Origin: JAFKFH01 sp017307375
Lineage (GTDB): Bacteria; Pseudomonadota; Alphaproteobacteria; Ferrovibrionales; Ferrovibrionaceae
Reading direction: 5' to 3'
Length of the DNA: 64,000 bases
Assembly (NCBI GenBank): GCA_965229335.1
Contig: OZ245874.1
Coordinates: 6,076,001-6,140,000, forward strand
Part shown: one piece after another, positions 17,463 through 26,414 of the stretch
How positions within the stretch are numbered: the stretch's first letter is position 1
How the letters are laid out: each line of letters opens with the position of its first letter
Made by a program: the position numbers and the translations under genes
The notes under the pieces: model-generated
Seen by the model: only the letters and a program-made list of their open reading frames with translations
Told to the model about the DNA's origin: nothing
Database searches by the model: none

Positions 17463-18866
17463 ATGGGTGAGGGCATGCTTATCGCTGGACATATCGTCGG
17501 CGCGGACGAGGCCTTCGACGTCGTCGACCCCGCGACCGGACAGGCCTTCGCCACCGCACCCGACTGCAGCGCGGCGCAGCTGGACGAGGCGATCGCCGCC
17601 GCCGAGCACGCGTTCCCGGCATGGGCGCGCGATATCACGGTGCGGCGCCAAGTTCTGCGCGCCTGCGCCGACGCCGTTCGGGCCCACGCCGACGAACTGG
17701 GCCGGCTGATCTGCCGCGAGCAGGGCCGGCCGCTGCCGAAGGCGATCGGCGAGGTGATGGGCGCGGCGCGCTGGTTCGAGCATACGGCCGGCATCGAGCT
17801 TCCCGTCGAGGTGATCCGCGACGACGAGGCGATGCACATCTCGGTCCATCACCGCCCGCTCGGTGTCGTGGCCGGCATCGCGCCGTGGAACTATCCGGTG
17901 ATCTCGGCCGTGTGGAAGATCGCCCCCGCGCTGCTTGCCGGCAATTGCATGGTGCTGAAGCCCTCGCCGTTCACGCCGCTGGCGACGCTCCGCCTCGGCG
18001 CGATCCTGAAGGACATCATTCCCGCCGGCGTCCTCGCCATCGTCTGCGGCGGCGATGGGCTCGGCCGCGCCCTTGCCGGACACGCCGCCATCCGCAAGAT
18101 CTCGCTGACCGGCTCGATCGAGGCCGGCAAGAGCGTGGCGGCCGCCGCTGCAGCGGATCTGAAGCGCGTGACGCTGGAGCTCGGCGGCAACGATGCCGCC
18201 ATCGTGCTCGACGACGTGGATCCCGATGCGATAGCCGAGAAGCTGTTCTGGGGCGCGTTCCAGAACAGCGGCCAGGTGTGCTGCGCCATCAAGCGGCTCT
18301 ACGTGCACGAGGCGGTGCATGACCGGGTGACGGACGCGCTGCTCGCGCGGGTCAACACCGCCAGCGTCGGGAACGGCTTCGCCGACGGCATCGATCTGGG
18401 TCCCTTGTCGACGAAGCCCCAGTTCGACCGGGTGCGCGCGCTGACCGAAGATGCACGCGACGCCGGTGCCAGGCTGCTCGGCGAAGCTGCCGTGCCCGAG
18501 GGCAGCGGCTATTTCCTGCCGCCACGCCTCGTCACCGGTCTCGACGATACGGCATCGCTGGTGGCGGAGGAGCAGTTCGGCCCCTTGCTGCCGATCCTGC
18601 CGTTCCGCGACGAGGCCGAGGTGCTCGCCCGCGTGAACGCGACGAAATTCGGTCTGTCGGGTTCGGTGTGGAGCGGATCCGCCGATCGCGCGGCCGACCT
18701 CGCAGCCGCCATGGAATGCGGCACCGTCTGGATCAACCAGCATCTCAGCCTGCTGCCGATCGCCCCGGTCGGTGGCCACAAGTGGTCCGGCATCGGGGTC
18801 GAGAACGGCCTGTGGGGCCTCCTCGCCTACACCGACCTGCAGACGATCTCCGTCGCGAGGGCCTGA
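17463..18866 (+). CDS. NAD(P)+-dependent aldehyde dehydrogenase
   Basis: This 467-residue aldehyde dehydrogenase oxidises an aldehyde to the acid. Motifs are 'GVVAGIAPWNYPVISAVWKIAPALLAGNCMVLKPSP', the 'TLELGGND' glutamate region, the nucleophile Cys273 in 'GQVCCAI', and 'EEQFGPLLPILPF'. The ATG at 17463 is preferred because GAGGG lies 4-5 bases upstream; ATG at 17439 or 17475 are alternatives. It is the first gene of the cluster and should take an aldehyde formed by the amine-oxidising or transaminating enzymes downstream (inference). The next gene begins 2 bp after its stop. Confidence 0.92.
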   Translation: MGEGMLIAGHIVGADEAFDVVDPATGQAFATAPDCSAAQLDEAIAAAEHAFPAWARDITVRRQVLRACADAVRAHADELGRLICREQGRPLPKAIGEVMGAARWFEHTAGIELPVEVIRDDEAMHISVHHRPLGVVAGIAPWNYPVISAVWKIAPALLAGNCMVLKPSPFTPLATLRLGAILKDIIPAGVLAIVCGGDGLGRALAGHAAIRKISLTGSIEAGKSVAAAAAADLKRVTLELGGNDAAIVLDDVDPDAIAEKLFWGAFQNSGQVCCAIKRLYVHEAVHDRVTDALLARVNTASVGNGFADGIDLGPLSTKPQFDRVRALTEDARDAGARLLGEAAVPEGSGYFLPPRLVTGLDDTASLVAEEQFGPLLPILPFRDEAEVLARVNATKFGLSGSVWSGSADRAADLAAAMECGTVWINQHLSLLPIAPVGGHKWSGIGVENGLWGLLAYTDLQTISVARA

Positions 18867-18868
18867 CC

Positions 18869-19903
18869 ATGTCGATAGCAGCAGCCGTCCTCGACCGGAT
18901 CCAGGCCCTGCCGCGCCTGCGCGTCCTGGCCGGACCGACGCCGCTCGAGGAAGCCCGCGCCCTGTCACGCCAGCTCGGCGGACCGCGCATCTTCCTGAAG
19001 CGCGACGACCTCACCGCGGCGGGCCTCGGCGGCAACAAGGTGCGCAAGCTCGAATTCATCCTCGGCCGGGCGATCGCCGAGGGCTACGACACGGTCATCG
19101 TCTGTGGCGGCTATCAGTCGAACCTGGCCCGTATCGCCGCCGCCATGGGCGCGCGCGCCGGCCTGCGCGTCGAACTGGTACTCGGCGGCGTGCCCGGCGA
19201 ACCGCGCCCGATCTGCGGCAACCTGCTGCTGTCGCATCTGCTCGGCGCCAACGTCCATCTCGTCGAGACCGAGCCACGCTGGGAGTTCGGCACGGTGCTC
19301 GAGGATCTCGCCGCGCGGCTCGCCGCCGAGGGGCGGCGGGCGCTGATCATGCCGCTCGGCGGGGCCAGCCCCGACGGCATGGCCGGCTACGTCCTCGCCA
19401 CCGCCGAGATGAAGGCGCAGTTCGCCGAGATCGGCCTCGCCCCGCAGCATCTCTTCGTCGCGATCGGCTCCGGCGGCACCTATTCCGGCCTCATGCTGGG
19501 TGCAAGCAATCTCGATCCGGGTTATCGCGTCACCGGCGTCAGCGTCAGCCGCAAGGCCGACTATCTCGTCGAGAAAGTGACGGCGGAGGCGGCAGAGGCC
19601 GGCCGGTTGCTCGGCCTGCCGCACGCGCCGACGGCCCAGATGCTCACCATCGTCGACGACCAGATCGGCGCCCATTACGGCGCACCGACCGAGGCGGCAC
19701 GCGAGGCGATCCATCTGCTGGCGCGGACCGAGGGTGTCTTCGTCGACCCGGTCTATTCGGCCAAGGCCCTGGCGGGGCTGATCGACGCCATCAGGACCGG
19801 CCGCGTCGGCAAGGACGAAACGGTGGTGTTCCTGCACACCGGCGGCTCGCCGGCCCTGTTTGCCTACGATCCGAAGATCCTGCTGCCGGGCGTCGCGGCA
19901 TGA
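18869..19903 (+). CDS. D-cysteine desulfhydrase / ACC-deaminase family PLP enzyme
   Basis: This 344-residue fold type II PLP enzyme has the cofactor lysine at Lys57 in 'GLGGNKVRKLE', 'VCGGYQSNLARIAAAMGARAGLRVELVLGG' and the phosphate-binding 'AIGSGGTYSGLMLG'. Known members release ammonia from D-cysteine, D-amino acids or 1-aminocyclopropane-1-carboxylate. Which one applies is not decided by sequence; the cluster context suggests deamination or beta/gamma-elimination of a modified amino acid. Its stop overlaps the soxB-like start (ATGA). Confidence 0.88.
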   Translation: MSIAAAVLDRIQALPRLRVLAGPTPLEEARALSRQLGGPRIFLKRDDLTAAGLGGNKVRKLEFILGRAIAEGYDTVIVCGGYQSNLARIAAAMGARAGLRVELVLGGVPGEPRPICGNLLLSHLLGANVHLVETEPRWEFGTVLEDLAARLAAEGRRALIMPLGGASPDGMAGYVLATAEMKAQFAEIGLAPQHLFVAIGSGGTYSGLMLGASNLDPGYRVTGVSVSRKADYLVEKVTAEAAEAGRLLGLPHAPTAQMLTIVDDQIGAHYGAPTEAAREAIHLLARTEGVFVDPVYSAKALAGLIDAIRTGRVGKDETVVFLHTGGSPALFAYDPKILLPGVAA

Positions 19904-21156
19904 GCCATTATTCCGCCTGGTCCCTGCTGCGCCACGCACTCGACGGCCACCGGTCATGGGCACCGGCCTGGCGTGATCCCGCGCCGCGTCGGCACTACCG
20001 GGTGGTGATCATCGGCGGCGGCGGACATGGGCTGGCGACCGCCTACTATCTCGCCCGGACACATGGCATCACCGATGTCGCCGTGCTGGAGAAAGGCTGG
20101 CTGGGCGGCGGCAATACCGGTCGCAATACCGCCATCGTCCGCTCCAATTACCTTCTCGCCCCCAATTCCCGCTTCTATGAGCACTCGCTGAAGCTGTGGG
20201 AGGGACTGACGCAGGAACTGAACTTCAATGTGATGTTCAGCCAGCGCGGCATGGTCAACATCGCGCACAGCAACGCCGAACTGTCGGCGCTGCATCGGCG
20301 GGGCAACGCAATGCGGCTCAACGGCGTCGATGCCGAACTGCTGTCGCGCGACGACCTCGGCCGCCTGATGCCGGCGCTCGACCTGTCGCCCGAGGCGCGC
20401 TTTCCGGTGATGGGCGGCCTGATCCAGAAGCGCGGCGGCACGGCGCGCCACGACGCCGTCGCCTGGGGCTACGCGCGGGCCGCCGATGCGCGCGGCGTCG
20501 ACATCATCCAGAACTGCGAGGTGACGGCGATCCGCCGCGACGGCGACCGGGTCGCCGGCGTCGAGACATCGCGTGGCTTCATCGGGGCGGACAAGCTGGC
20601 GCTCTGCGTCGCCGGCGACTCCGGGCGTCTTGCCGCCATGGCCGGCCTGCGCCTGCCGATCGAGAGCCATGTGCTGCAGGCGCTGGTGTCGGAACCGGTA
20701 AAGCCGATGCTCGACGTCGTCGCCGTCTCCGGCGCGCTGCACTTCTACATCAACCAGTCCGACAAGGGCGAACTGGTGATGGGCGGCGATATCGACGGCC
20801 ACAACTCCTACGCCCAGCGCGGCGATCCCGAGATCATCGACCATGTGGTCGAATCCGCCATCGCGCTGTTCCCGGCCATTCGACGGATGCGCCTGATGCG
20901 CGCCTGGGGCGGCACGGTCGACATGTCGATGGACGGCAGCCCGATCATCACCCGGCTGCCGGTCGACGGCCTCTACCTGAACGGCGGCTGGTGCTATGGC
21001 GGCTTCAAGGGGACCCCGGCCGGCGGAACCGCGCTGGCCCACCTGATCGCCACCGACACGCCGCATCCGATCGCCGACCGATTTACGCTGACCCGCTTCG
21101 ATACGGGCGATCTGCTCGACGAACGTGGTGCCGGCTCCAGCCCCTGGATGCATTGA
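19900..21156 (+). CDS. soxB: Sarcosine oxidase-like beta subunit (FAD amine oxidase)
   Basis: This 418-residue FAD-dependent amine oxidase has the length and sequence of SoxB/MgdA-type beta subunits. The dinucleotide-binding 'VVIIGGGGHGLATAYYLA' is at residue ~33, followed by 'GNTGRNTAIVRSNYLL' and a C-terminal 'GWCYGGFKGTPAGG'. In heterotetrameric sarcosine oxidase it oxidises the secondary amine and is covalently flavinylated. Related tetramers oxidise N-methylglutamate or other N-alkyl amino acids. The genes follow the classic order B-D-A-G. Because glyA and purU are missing and the neighbours are a transaminase and an aldehyde dehydrogenase, the substrate is probably not sarcosine (inference). 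Confidence 0.9.
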   Translation: MSHYSAWSLLRHALDGHRSWAPAWRDPAPRRHYRVVIIGGGGHGLATAYYLARTHGITDVAVLEKGWLGGGNTGRNTAIVRSNYLLAPNSRFYEHSLKLWEGLTQELNFNVMFSQRGMVNIAHSNAELSALHRRGNAMRLNGVDAELLSRDDLGRLMPALDLSPEARFPVMGGLIQKRGGTARHDAVAWGYARAADARGVDIIQNCEVTAIRRDGDRVAGVETSRGFIGADKLALCVAGDSGRLAAMAGLRLPIESHVLQALVSEPVKPMLDVVAVSGALHFYINQSDKGELVMGGDIDGHNSYAQRGDPEIIDHVVESAIALFPAIRRMRLMRAWGGTVDMSMDGSPIITRLPVDGLYLNGGWCYGGFKGTPAGGTALAHLIATDTPHPIADRFTLTRFDTGDLLDERGAGSSPWMH

Positions 21157-21158
21157 CC

Positions 21159-21416
21159 ATGCGGATCCCCTGCCCGAACTGCGGATCGCGGTCGCTTGCC
21201 GAGTTCAGCTATGGCGGCGCGGCGCTCGACCGCCCGCCCGGCGATATCGGACCGTCGCCCCAGACAGCACCGGCATGGGACGACTTCGTCTATCGCCGCG
21301 ACAATCCGGCCGGCCCGCTGCGCGAACTCTGGTTTCATGCCGCCGGATGTCGAGCCTGGTTCGTCGCGACGCGGGACACGCGGTCGCTGGAGTTTGTCGC
21401 CGAGGTGACGCCATGA
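21159..21416 (+). CDS. soxD: Sarcosine oxidase-like delta subunit
   Basis: This 85-residue zinc-binding delta subunit has 'CPNCGSRSLAEFSYGG' at the N-terminus, a central 'FVYRRDNPAGPLRELWFHAAGCRAWFVATRDT' and a fourth zinc ligand in 'AAGCRAW'. It is a structural piece of the tetramer. It lies 2 bp after soxB-like and overlaps the start of soxA-like (ATGA). Confidence 0.92.
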   Translation: MRIPCPNCGSRSLAEFSYGGAALDRPPGDIGPSPQTAPAWDDFVYRRDNPAGPLRELWFHAAGCRAWFVATRDTRSLEFVAEVTP

Positions 21417-24340
21417 GCGGCTGGCGCGCACCGACGGGGGGGCGCATCGATCGGTCGCGGACGATCGACTTCCGGTTCAATGGCCGCGCCTATACCGGCC
21501 ATGACGGCGATACGCTCGCCTCCGCCCTGCTCGCCAACGGCGTCGATATCGTCGCGCGCAGCTTCAAGTACCACCGGCCGCGCGGCATCGTCGCCTTCGG
21601 CGCCGACGAACCGAACGCGCTGGTCGAGGTCGGCGAGGGCAGCAGGCGGACGCCGAACCTGAAGGCGACGCAGGTGCGGCTGGTACCGGGGCTGGTGGCA
21701 CGCAGCCAGAACTGCTGGCCATCCGTCAACTTCGATATGATGGCGATCAACGGCCTGCTGGCGCCGTTTATGCCCTCCGGCTTCTATTACAAGACGTTCA
21801 AGTGGCCGGTGTCGGCATGGCCGTTCTATGAACGCCTGATCCGGAATGCCGCCGGAATGGGGCGGGCGCCCGCGGCGGCCGACCCCGACGCCTATGACAG
21901 CGTGCACCGGTCGGTCGACCTGCTGGTGATCGGGGGCGGCCTCGCCGGGCTCGCGGCAGCACGCGCCGCCGCCCGGGCCCATACCGGCACGCGGATCCTG
22001 GTGGTCGACGAGCTGGCCGAGTTCGGCGGGCTCGGCACCGCCGACACGGCCGTCGTCGACGGGCGGGACCATCGGGACTGGGTCGCCGATGCCGTTGCCG
22101 CCCTGTCGGCCCTGCCGAACGTCACGCTGCTGCCGCGGACGACCGCCTACGGCCATTACGACGGCAATCTCGTCGGCCTCGTCGAGGAGTGCGACGGCCC
22201 GGTGCGGCAACGGCGCTGGCTTGTCCACGCCGATCGTATCGTGCTGGCGACCGGCGCGACCGAGCGGCCGCTGCTGTTCGGCGGCAACGACCGGCCCGGC
22301 GTCATGCTGGCGAGCGCGGCGCGGCTCTACGCCACCCGCCACGCCGCCGTGGCCGGACGACGCGCCGTCGTCTTCACCTCCGACGACAGCGCCTATGAGG
22401 CCGCCTTCGATCTGCGTCAGGCGGGTGTCGCCATCGCCGCGATCGTGGATGCACGGGCAGAAGTGGGCGCTGCGCTGAAAGGGCGCTGCGCCGCCGCCGG
22501 CATCACGCTGCTGGCCGCCCATCGGATCGAGTCGAGCCACGGCCGGCGGCGGGTATCCGGCTGCACGGTCCGCCCGATCGCCGGCGGCCAGCCGCGGCGC
22601 TTCACCTGCGACCTGATCCTCACGGCCGGCGGCTGGACGCCGGCGGCCCAGCTCTTCACCCATGCCGGCGGCCGGCTGCGCCACGACCCGGCATTGGCCG
22701 CGCTCGTACCCGATGCGACCTCGTGGGCGGGGCGCGCATCGACCGGCATGATCGCGGTCGGCGCGGCGGCCGGCGTCTATGACGTTGCCGGCTGCCTGGC
22801 CAGCGGGCAGGCCGCCGGACGGGGCGAGGCACCCCTCGGCATCGGCGGGAGCGAGGCGCGGTCGCCGATCGTCCTGGGCGGCACCGGCAAATGTTTCGTC
22901 GACCTGCAGAACGACGTCACCGTCGCCGACATCGCGCTTGCGGTCCGCGAAGGCTATCGGTCGATCGAGCACGTCAAGCGCTACACCACGCTCGGTATGG
23001 GCACCGACCAGGGCAAGCTCGCCGGCCTGACCGGCGCCGCCGTCGCCGCCGCGGCGCAGGGACTGGCGCCGGCAGATCTCGGCAACAGCCGGCCGCGACC
23101 GCCGCTGTCGCCGGTCACCTTCGGGGCGCTGGCCGGACCCTTCGTCGGACCGCTGTCGAGCCCGGCCCGCACCACGCCGATGCACGGCTGGCACGAGGCG
23201 CACGGTGCGCTGATGGCCAATGTCGGCAGCTGGCGGCGACCGCAGCTCTATCGGCGCGAGGCCGAGGGCGACCTCGAGACCGTCATCCGCGAGGCCGGCA
23301 ACGTGCGCCGCGCCGTCGGCCTGACCGACGTCTCGACCCTGGGCAAGATCGACCTGCAGGGACCCGACGTCGCCCGCCTGCTCGACCATGCCTACATCAA
23401 CGGCTTCGCGAGCCTGGCGCCCGGGCGCTGCCGCTACGGCGTCATGTTGCGCGAGGACGGCATGGTCCTCGATGACGGCACCGTCACCCGGCTCACGGCC
23501 GATCGCTGGTTCATGACCACGACCACCGGCAATGCCGAGCGCATCCATGCCCATCTGGAACGTATCCGGCAGATCGATCTGCGGGGGCTCGACGTCACCA
23601 TCACGCCGGTCACCGAACAGTGGGGGGCGATGGCCGTCGCCGGGCCGCGCGCCCGTGATCTCCTCGCCGCGCTGCGGCCGGATTTCGCCGTCGACAACGA
23701 AGCCCTGCCCTTCATGGCGCTGGCCGAGGGGCGGCTCGGCGACATCGCCGCCCGCGTGCTGCGGGTCAGCTTCTCCGGCGAGCGCGCCTACGAGATCTAT
23801 ACGGCCGCGGGTGATGCCCTCGCGATGTGGAACATGATCCTCGCGGCCGGCGCATCCTTCGGCCTGATGCCCTACGGTACCGAAGCGATGATGACGCTGC
23901 GCATCGAGAAAGGCTTGTTCGTGCCCGGTTTCGAGGCCGACGGACGCACGCTGCCCGACGATCTCGGCCTTGCCCGCATGGTCAGCACGAAGAAGGAATT
24001 CGTCGGCCGCCGCTCGCTGCGGCGCCGGGCCTTCGTCGCGCCGGACCGCAAGCAGCTGGTCGGCCTGATGGCGGTCGACCGGACGCAGGCGATCCCGCGC
24101 GGTGCGCAGATCGTGCGCGACCTCGGCGGCGCGCCGCCGGTGGCCATGGAAGGCCATGTCACCTCCGTCACCTATAGTCCGGAACTCGGCCGGTGGATCG
24201 CCCTGGCCCTGGTCGCCGGCGGCCGTGCCGCGCTGGGCGAGACCCGCGTCGCCGCGTCGCCGCTGACCGGCGAGACCGTGCCGGTGACGCTGTGCCCGCC
24301 CGTGTTCGTCGATCCGGAGGGGGAGAGGCTGCGTGGCTGA
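21413..24340 (+). CDS. soxA: Sarcosine oxidase-like alpha subunit
   Basis: This 975-residue alpha subunit starts with the Fer2_4-type domain ('FRFNGRAYTGHDGDTLASALLANGVDIVARSFKYHRPRG'). A Rossmann NAD-binding segment follows ('LVIGGGLAGLAAARAAARA', residue ~170), then a second nucleotide-binding region, and a C-terminal GcvT-like folate-binding domain from about residue 600 ('GLTDVSTLGKIDLQGPDVARLLDHAYINGF'). In sarcosine oxidase this last domain hands the released C1 unit to tetrahydrofolate, so the ancestral reaction is an oxidative N-demethylation. Length and domain order are normal. Confidence 0.92.
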   Translation: MSGWRAPTGGRIDRSRTIDFRFNGRAYTGHDGDTLASALLANGVDIVARSFKYHRPRGIVAFGADEPNALVEVGEGSRRTPNLKATQVRLVPGLVARSQNCWPSVNFDMMAINGLLAPFMPSGFYYKTFKWPVSAWPFYERLIRNAAGMGRAPAAADPDAYDSVHRSVDLLVIGGGLAGLAAARAAARAHTGTRILVVDELAEFGGLGTADTAVVDGRDHRDWVADAVAALSALPNVTLLPRTTAYGHYDGNLVGLVEECDGPVRQRRWLVHADRIVLATGATERPLLFGGNDRPGVMLASAARLYATRHAAVAGRRAVVFTSDDSAYEAAFDLRQAGVAIAAIVDARAEVGAALKGRCAAAGITLLAAHRIESSHGRRRVSGCTVRPIAGGQPRRFTCDLILTAGGWTPAAQLFTHAGGRLRHDPALAALVPDATSWAGRASTGMIAVGAAAGVYDVAGCLASGQAAGRGEAPLGIGGSEARSPIVLGGTGKCFVDLQNDVTVADIALAVREGYRSIEHVKRYTTLGMGTDQGKLAGLTGAAVAAAAQGLAPADLGNSRPRPPLSPVTFGALAGPFVGPLSSPARTTPMHGWHEAHGALMANVGSWRRPQLYRREAEGDLETVIREAGNVRRAVGLTDVSTLGKIDLQGPDVARLLDHAYINGFASLAPGRCRYGVMLREDGMVLDDGTVTRLTADRWFMTTTTGNAERIHAHLERIRQIDLRGLDVTITPVTEQWGAMAVAGPRARDLLAALRPDFAVDNEALPFMALAEGRLGDIAARVLRVSFSGERAYEIYTAAGDALAMWNMILAAGASFGLMPYGTEAMMTLRIEKGLFVPGFEADGRTLPDDLGLARMVSTKKEFVGRRSLRRRAFVAPDRKQLVGLMAVDRTQAIPRGAQIVRDLGGAPPVAMEGHVTSVTYSPELGRWIALALVAGGRAALGETRVAASPLTGETVPVTLCPPVFVDPEGERLRG

Positions 24341-24827
24341 AACCTGTCTTGTCACCCGCCGGCCGCCGCTGGCGCTCCTCGACGTGACCGCGCGGCCGGA
24401 TGTCTGGTCAGGCGGCCTGACGGCGCTGGAAACCGTCGTGGCGTTGTCGCCCGAGCGGCGCATTCTGCTGGCCGGCGACGCCGCCGACCTGGCCGGCAGT
24501 CTCGATGCCATCGCGGCACGGGGCGGCCGCGGGGTCGATGTCAGCCATGGCTGGCAGCCGATCGCGATCGACGGGCCGGCGGCGCGGTCGCTGCTGGAAC
24601 GCGGCATCGACCTTGATCTGGCGCCGGACCAGTTTGCGCCCGGACACGGGGCCGCGACATTGTGCGCCCGCGTGCCCGTCCTGCTCCGGGCCGAGGCCGC
24701 GGGCGGCTACACGCTTCTTGTCGCGACCAGCTATGCCGACTGGCTGATGCGCTGGCTGCAGGCGGCCCGCGCCGCCATGACACGACCGTCACTCTCGAAC
24801 ACAGGGATCTCTGGGAGCCAACGATGA
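24333..24827 (+). CDS. soxG: Sarcosine oxidase-like gamma subunit
   Basis: This 164-residue protein has the small GcvT-like fold of SoxG ('WQPIAIDGPAARSLLERGIDLDLAPDQFAPGHGAATLCARVPVLLRA', 'VATSYADWLMRWL'). It uses a GTG start at 24333 preceded by GGAGGGGGAGAG, and overlaps the end of soxA-like by 8 bases. Its stop overlaps the aminotransferase ATG, so the oxidase and the aminotransferase are translationally coupled. Confidence 0.88.
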   Translation: MAETCLVTRRPPLALLDVTARPDVWSGGLTALETVVALSPERRILLAGDAADLAGSLDAIAARGGRGVDVSHGWQPIAIDGPAARSLLERGIDLDLAPDQFAPGHGAATLCARVPVLLRAEAAGGYTLLVATSYADWLMRWLQAARAAMTRPSLSNTGISGSQR

Positions 24828-26185
24828 CCGTAGCCGCTGAAGCCCTCAAGCATGTCTGGTTTCACGCCACCAGCCCGCAGGCCCTGCGCTCTGCCGGCGG
24901 CCTCACCGTCTTCAACAAGGGCGAGGGCTGCTATCTGATCGACGAGGACGGCCGCCGCTACCTGGACGGCCTGTCGGGCGGCGCCTTCGTCACCAATGTC
25001 GGTCATGGCCGCGCCGAGATCGCCGAGGCCATGGCGGCGCAGGCGCGCGAGCTGGCCTATGTCTCGCCCTACAACTTCGTGGCACCGACGACGGTCCAGC
25101 TGGCCGGCGTCGTCGCCGACCTCGCCCCCGGCGACCTCGACCGCGTGTTCTTCACCTCGGGCGGCTCCGAGGCCGTGGAGACCGCGATGAAGATCGCCAA
25201 GCAGTACCACTGGCTCGGCGGCGACCAGAAGCGCACCAAGGTGATCAGCCGGCGCGGCTCGTATCACGGCTCGACGCAATATGCGATGAGCATCAGCGGC
25301 GCCAGTCACGACTTCAACAACAAGATCTTCGGGCCGCTGGTGCCCGGCTGCGTCCACGTACCGCACAACAATTGCTATCGCTGCGAATACGGCCTGACGC
25401 GCCCGAGTTGCGCCACGCTGTGCGCGACGATGATCGAGAAGCAGATCCTGCACGAGGGGCCGGAAACCGTCGCCGCCATCATCGCCGAACCGGTCCCCGC
25501 CGCCGCCAGCATCTATCCGGCACCGGACGAATACCTGCCGATGCTGCGCCAGATCGCCGACAAGTACGGCGTGCTGCTGATCATCGACGAAGTGATCAAC
25601 GGCTTCGGCCGGACCGGCAGCATGTTCGCCTGCGAACAGTGGGGCGTGGTGCCGGACATCATGACCGTCGCCAAGGGACTGACCAGCGGCTACGTGCCGA
25701 TGGGCGCGGCCATCGCCAGCGCCCGGGTCGCCAGGCGCTTCGACGAGGCCAGCGGCCGCGAGGCAGGGCTGAACCACGTGCTGAGCTTCGGCGGCCACGC
25801 GGTCGCCGCCGCCGCCGCACTGAAGAACATCGAGATCGTGCAGCGCGAGAAGCTGGTCGAGAACTCGCGCGAGATGGGCAAGTACCTGCTCGACGGTCTC
25901 GACTCGCTGCGCCGCCTGCCGCTGGTCGGCGACGTGCGCGGGCGCGGCCTGCTCGCTGCCGTCGAACTGGTGCGCGACAAGGAGACGCGGGCGCCGTTCG
26001 GGCCGCAGGACCAGATGGCGCCGCGCATGACCGCGTACATGCGCGACGAAGGCGTGCTGGTCCGGACCTACCAGGTGGTCGAGTTCGGTCCGCCGCTGAC
26101 CGCCGGCCGCGCCGAGGTCGAGATGATCATCACCGCGCTGGAACGCGCCATCCTGCGCTTCGCCGCCGACGTCGGCCTCGCCTGA
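24824..26185 (+). CDS. Class III PLP-dependent aminotransferase
   Basis: This 453-residue fold type I transaminase of the omega-amino-acid/putrescine-pyruvate group has 'TSGGSEAVETAMKIAKQYH', 'RRGSYHGSTQYAMSISG', 'LLIIDEVINGFGRTGSMFACEQWGVVPDIMTVAKGLTSGYVPMGA' (cofactor Lys in 'AKGL') and 'VRGRGLLAAVELV'. It moves an amino group, often from an omega-amine or beta-amino acid, to pyruvate or 2-oxoglutarate, giving an aldehyde that the cluster's aldehyde dehydrogenase could oxidise. It is the last gene of the first half of the cluster; a 229-bp gap with its own promoter follows. Confidence 0.9.
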   Translation: MTVAAEALKHVWFHATSPQALRSAGGLTVFNKGEGCYLIDEDGRRYLDGLSGGAFVTNVGHGRAEIAEAMAAQARELAYVSPYNFVAPTTVQLAGVVADLAPGDLDRVFFTSGGSEAVETAMKIAKQYHWLGGDQKRTKVISRRGSYHGSTQYAMSISGASHDFNNKIFGPLVPGCVHVPHNNCYRCEYGLTRPSCATLCATMIEKQILHEGPETVAAIIAEPVPAAASIYPAPDEYLPMLRQIADKYGVLLIIDEVINGFGRTGSMFACEQWGVVPDIMTVAKGLTSGYVPMGAAIASARVARRFDEASGREAGLNHVLSFGGHAVAAAAALKNIEIVQREKLVENSREMGKYLLDGLDSLRRLPLVGDVRGRGLLAAVELVRDKETRAPFGPQDQMAPRMTAYMRDEGVLVRTYQVVEFGPPLTAGRAEVEMIITALERAILRFAADVGLA

Positions 26186-26316
26186 ATCGGGGGGCGCCGG
26201 CGCCGTTCGGCGTCGGCCGGCCGCAGGGTCACAGCTTCGGTCGCGCCGCCGGCACATCGGCGCGAAACGGCGAATTGTGCCATCCGCCAAGTCCACAGCC
26301 TTACTCTTCAGTTCCG

Positions 26317-26330
26317 CAAACAAAAGTTCG
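26317..26330. promoter_or_regulatory. Operator copy 3, near-palindrome CAAAC-N4-GTTCG
   Basis: The sequence CAAACAAAAGTTCG differs from the two operators at 17079 and 17388 by one base in the left arm and shares the flanking G and AT. It lies in an AT-rich stretch 85 bp upstream of the ABC transporter binding-protein gene. It is probably the transporter promoter's site for the same regulator. Confidence 0.5.
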
Positions 26331-26414
26331 CATTTCCTAATTTCTGGTCACTTAGGGCCTTCACAGGGAAGGCACAGCGTGTTTGTCTTGAAAGCAACAC
26401 AGGGAGACAAAACC

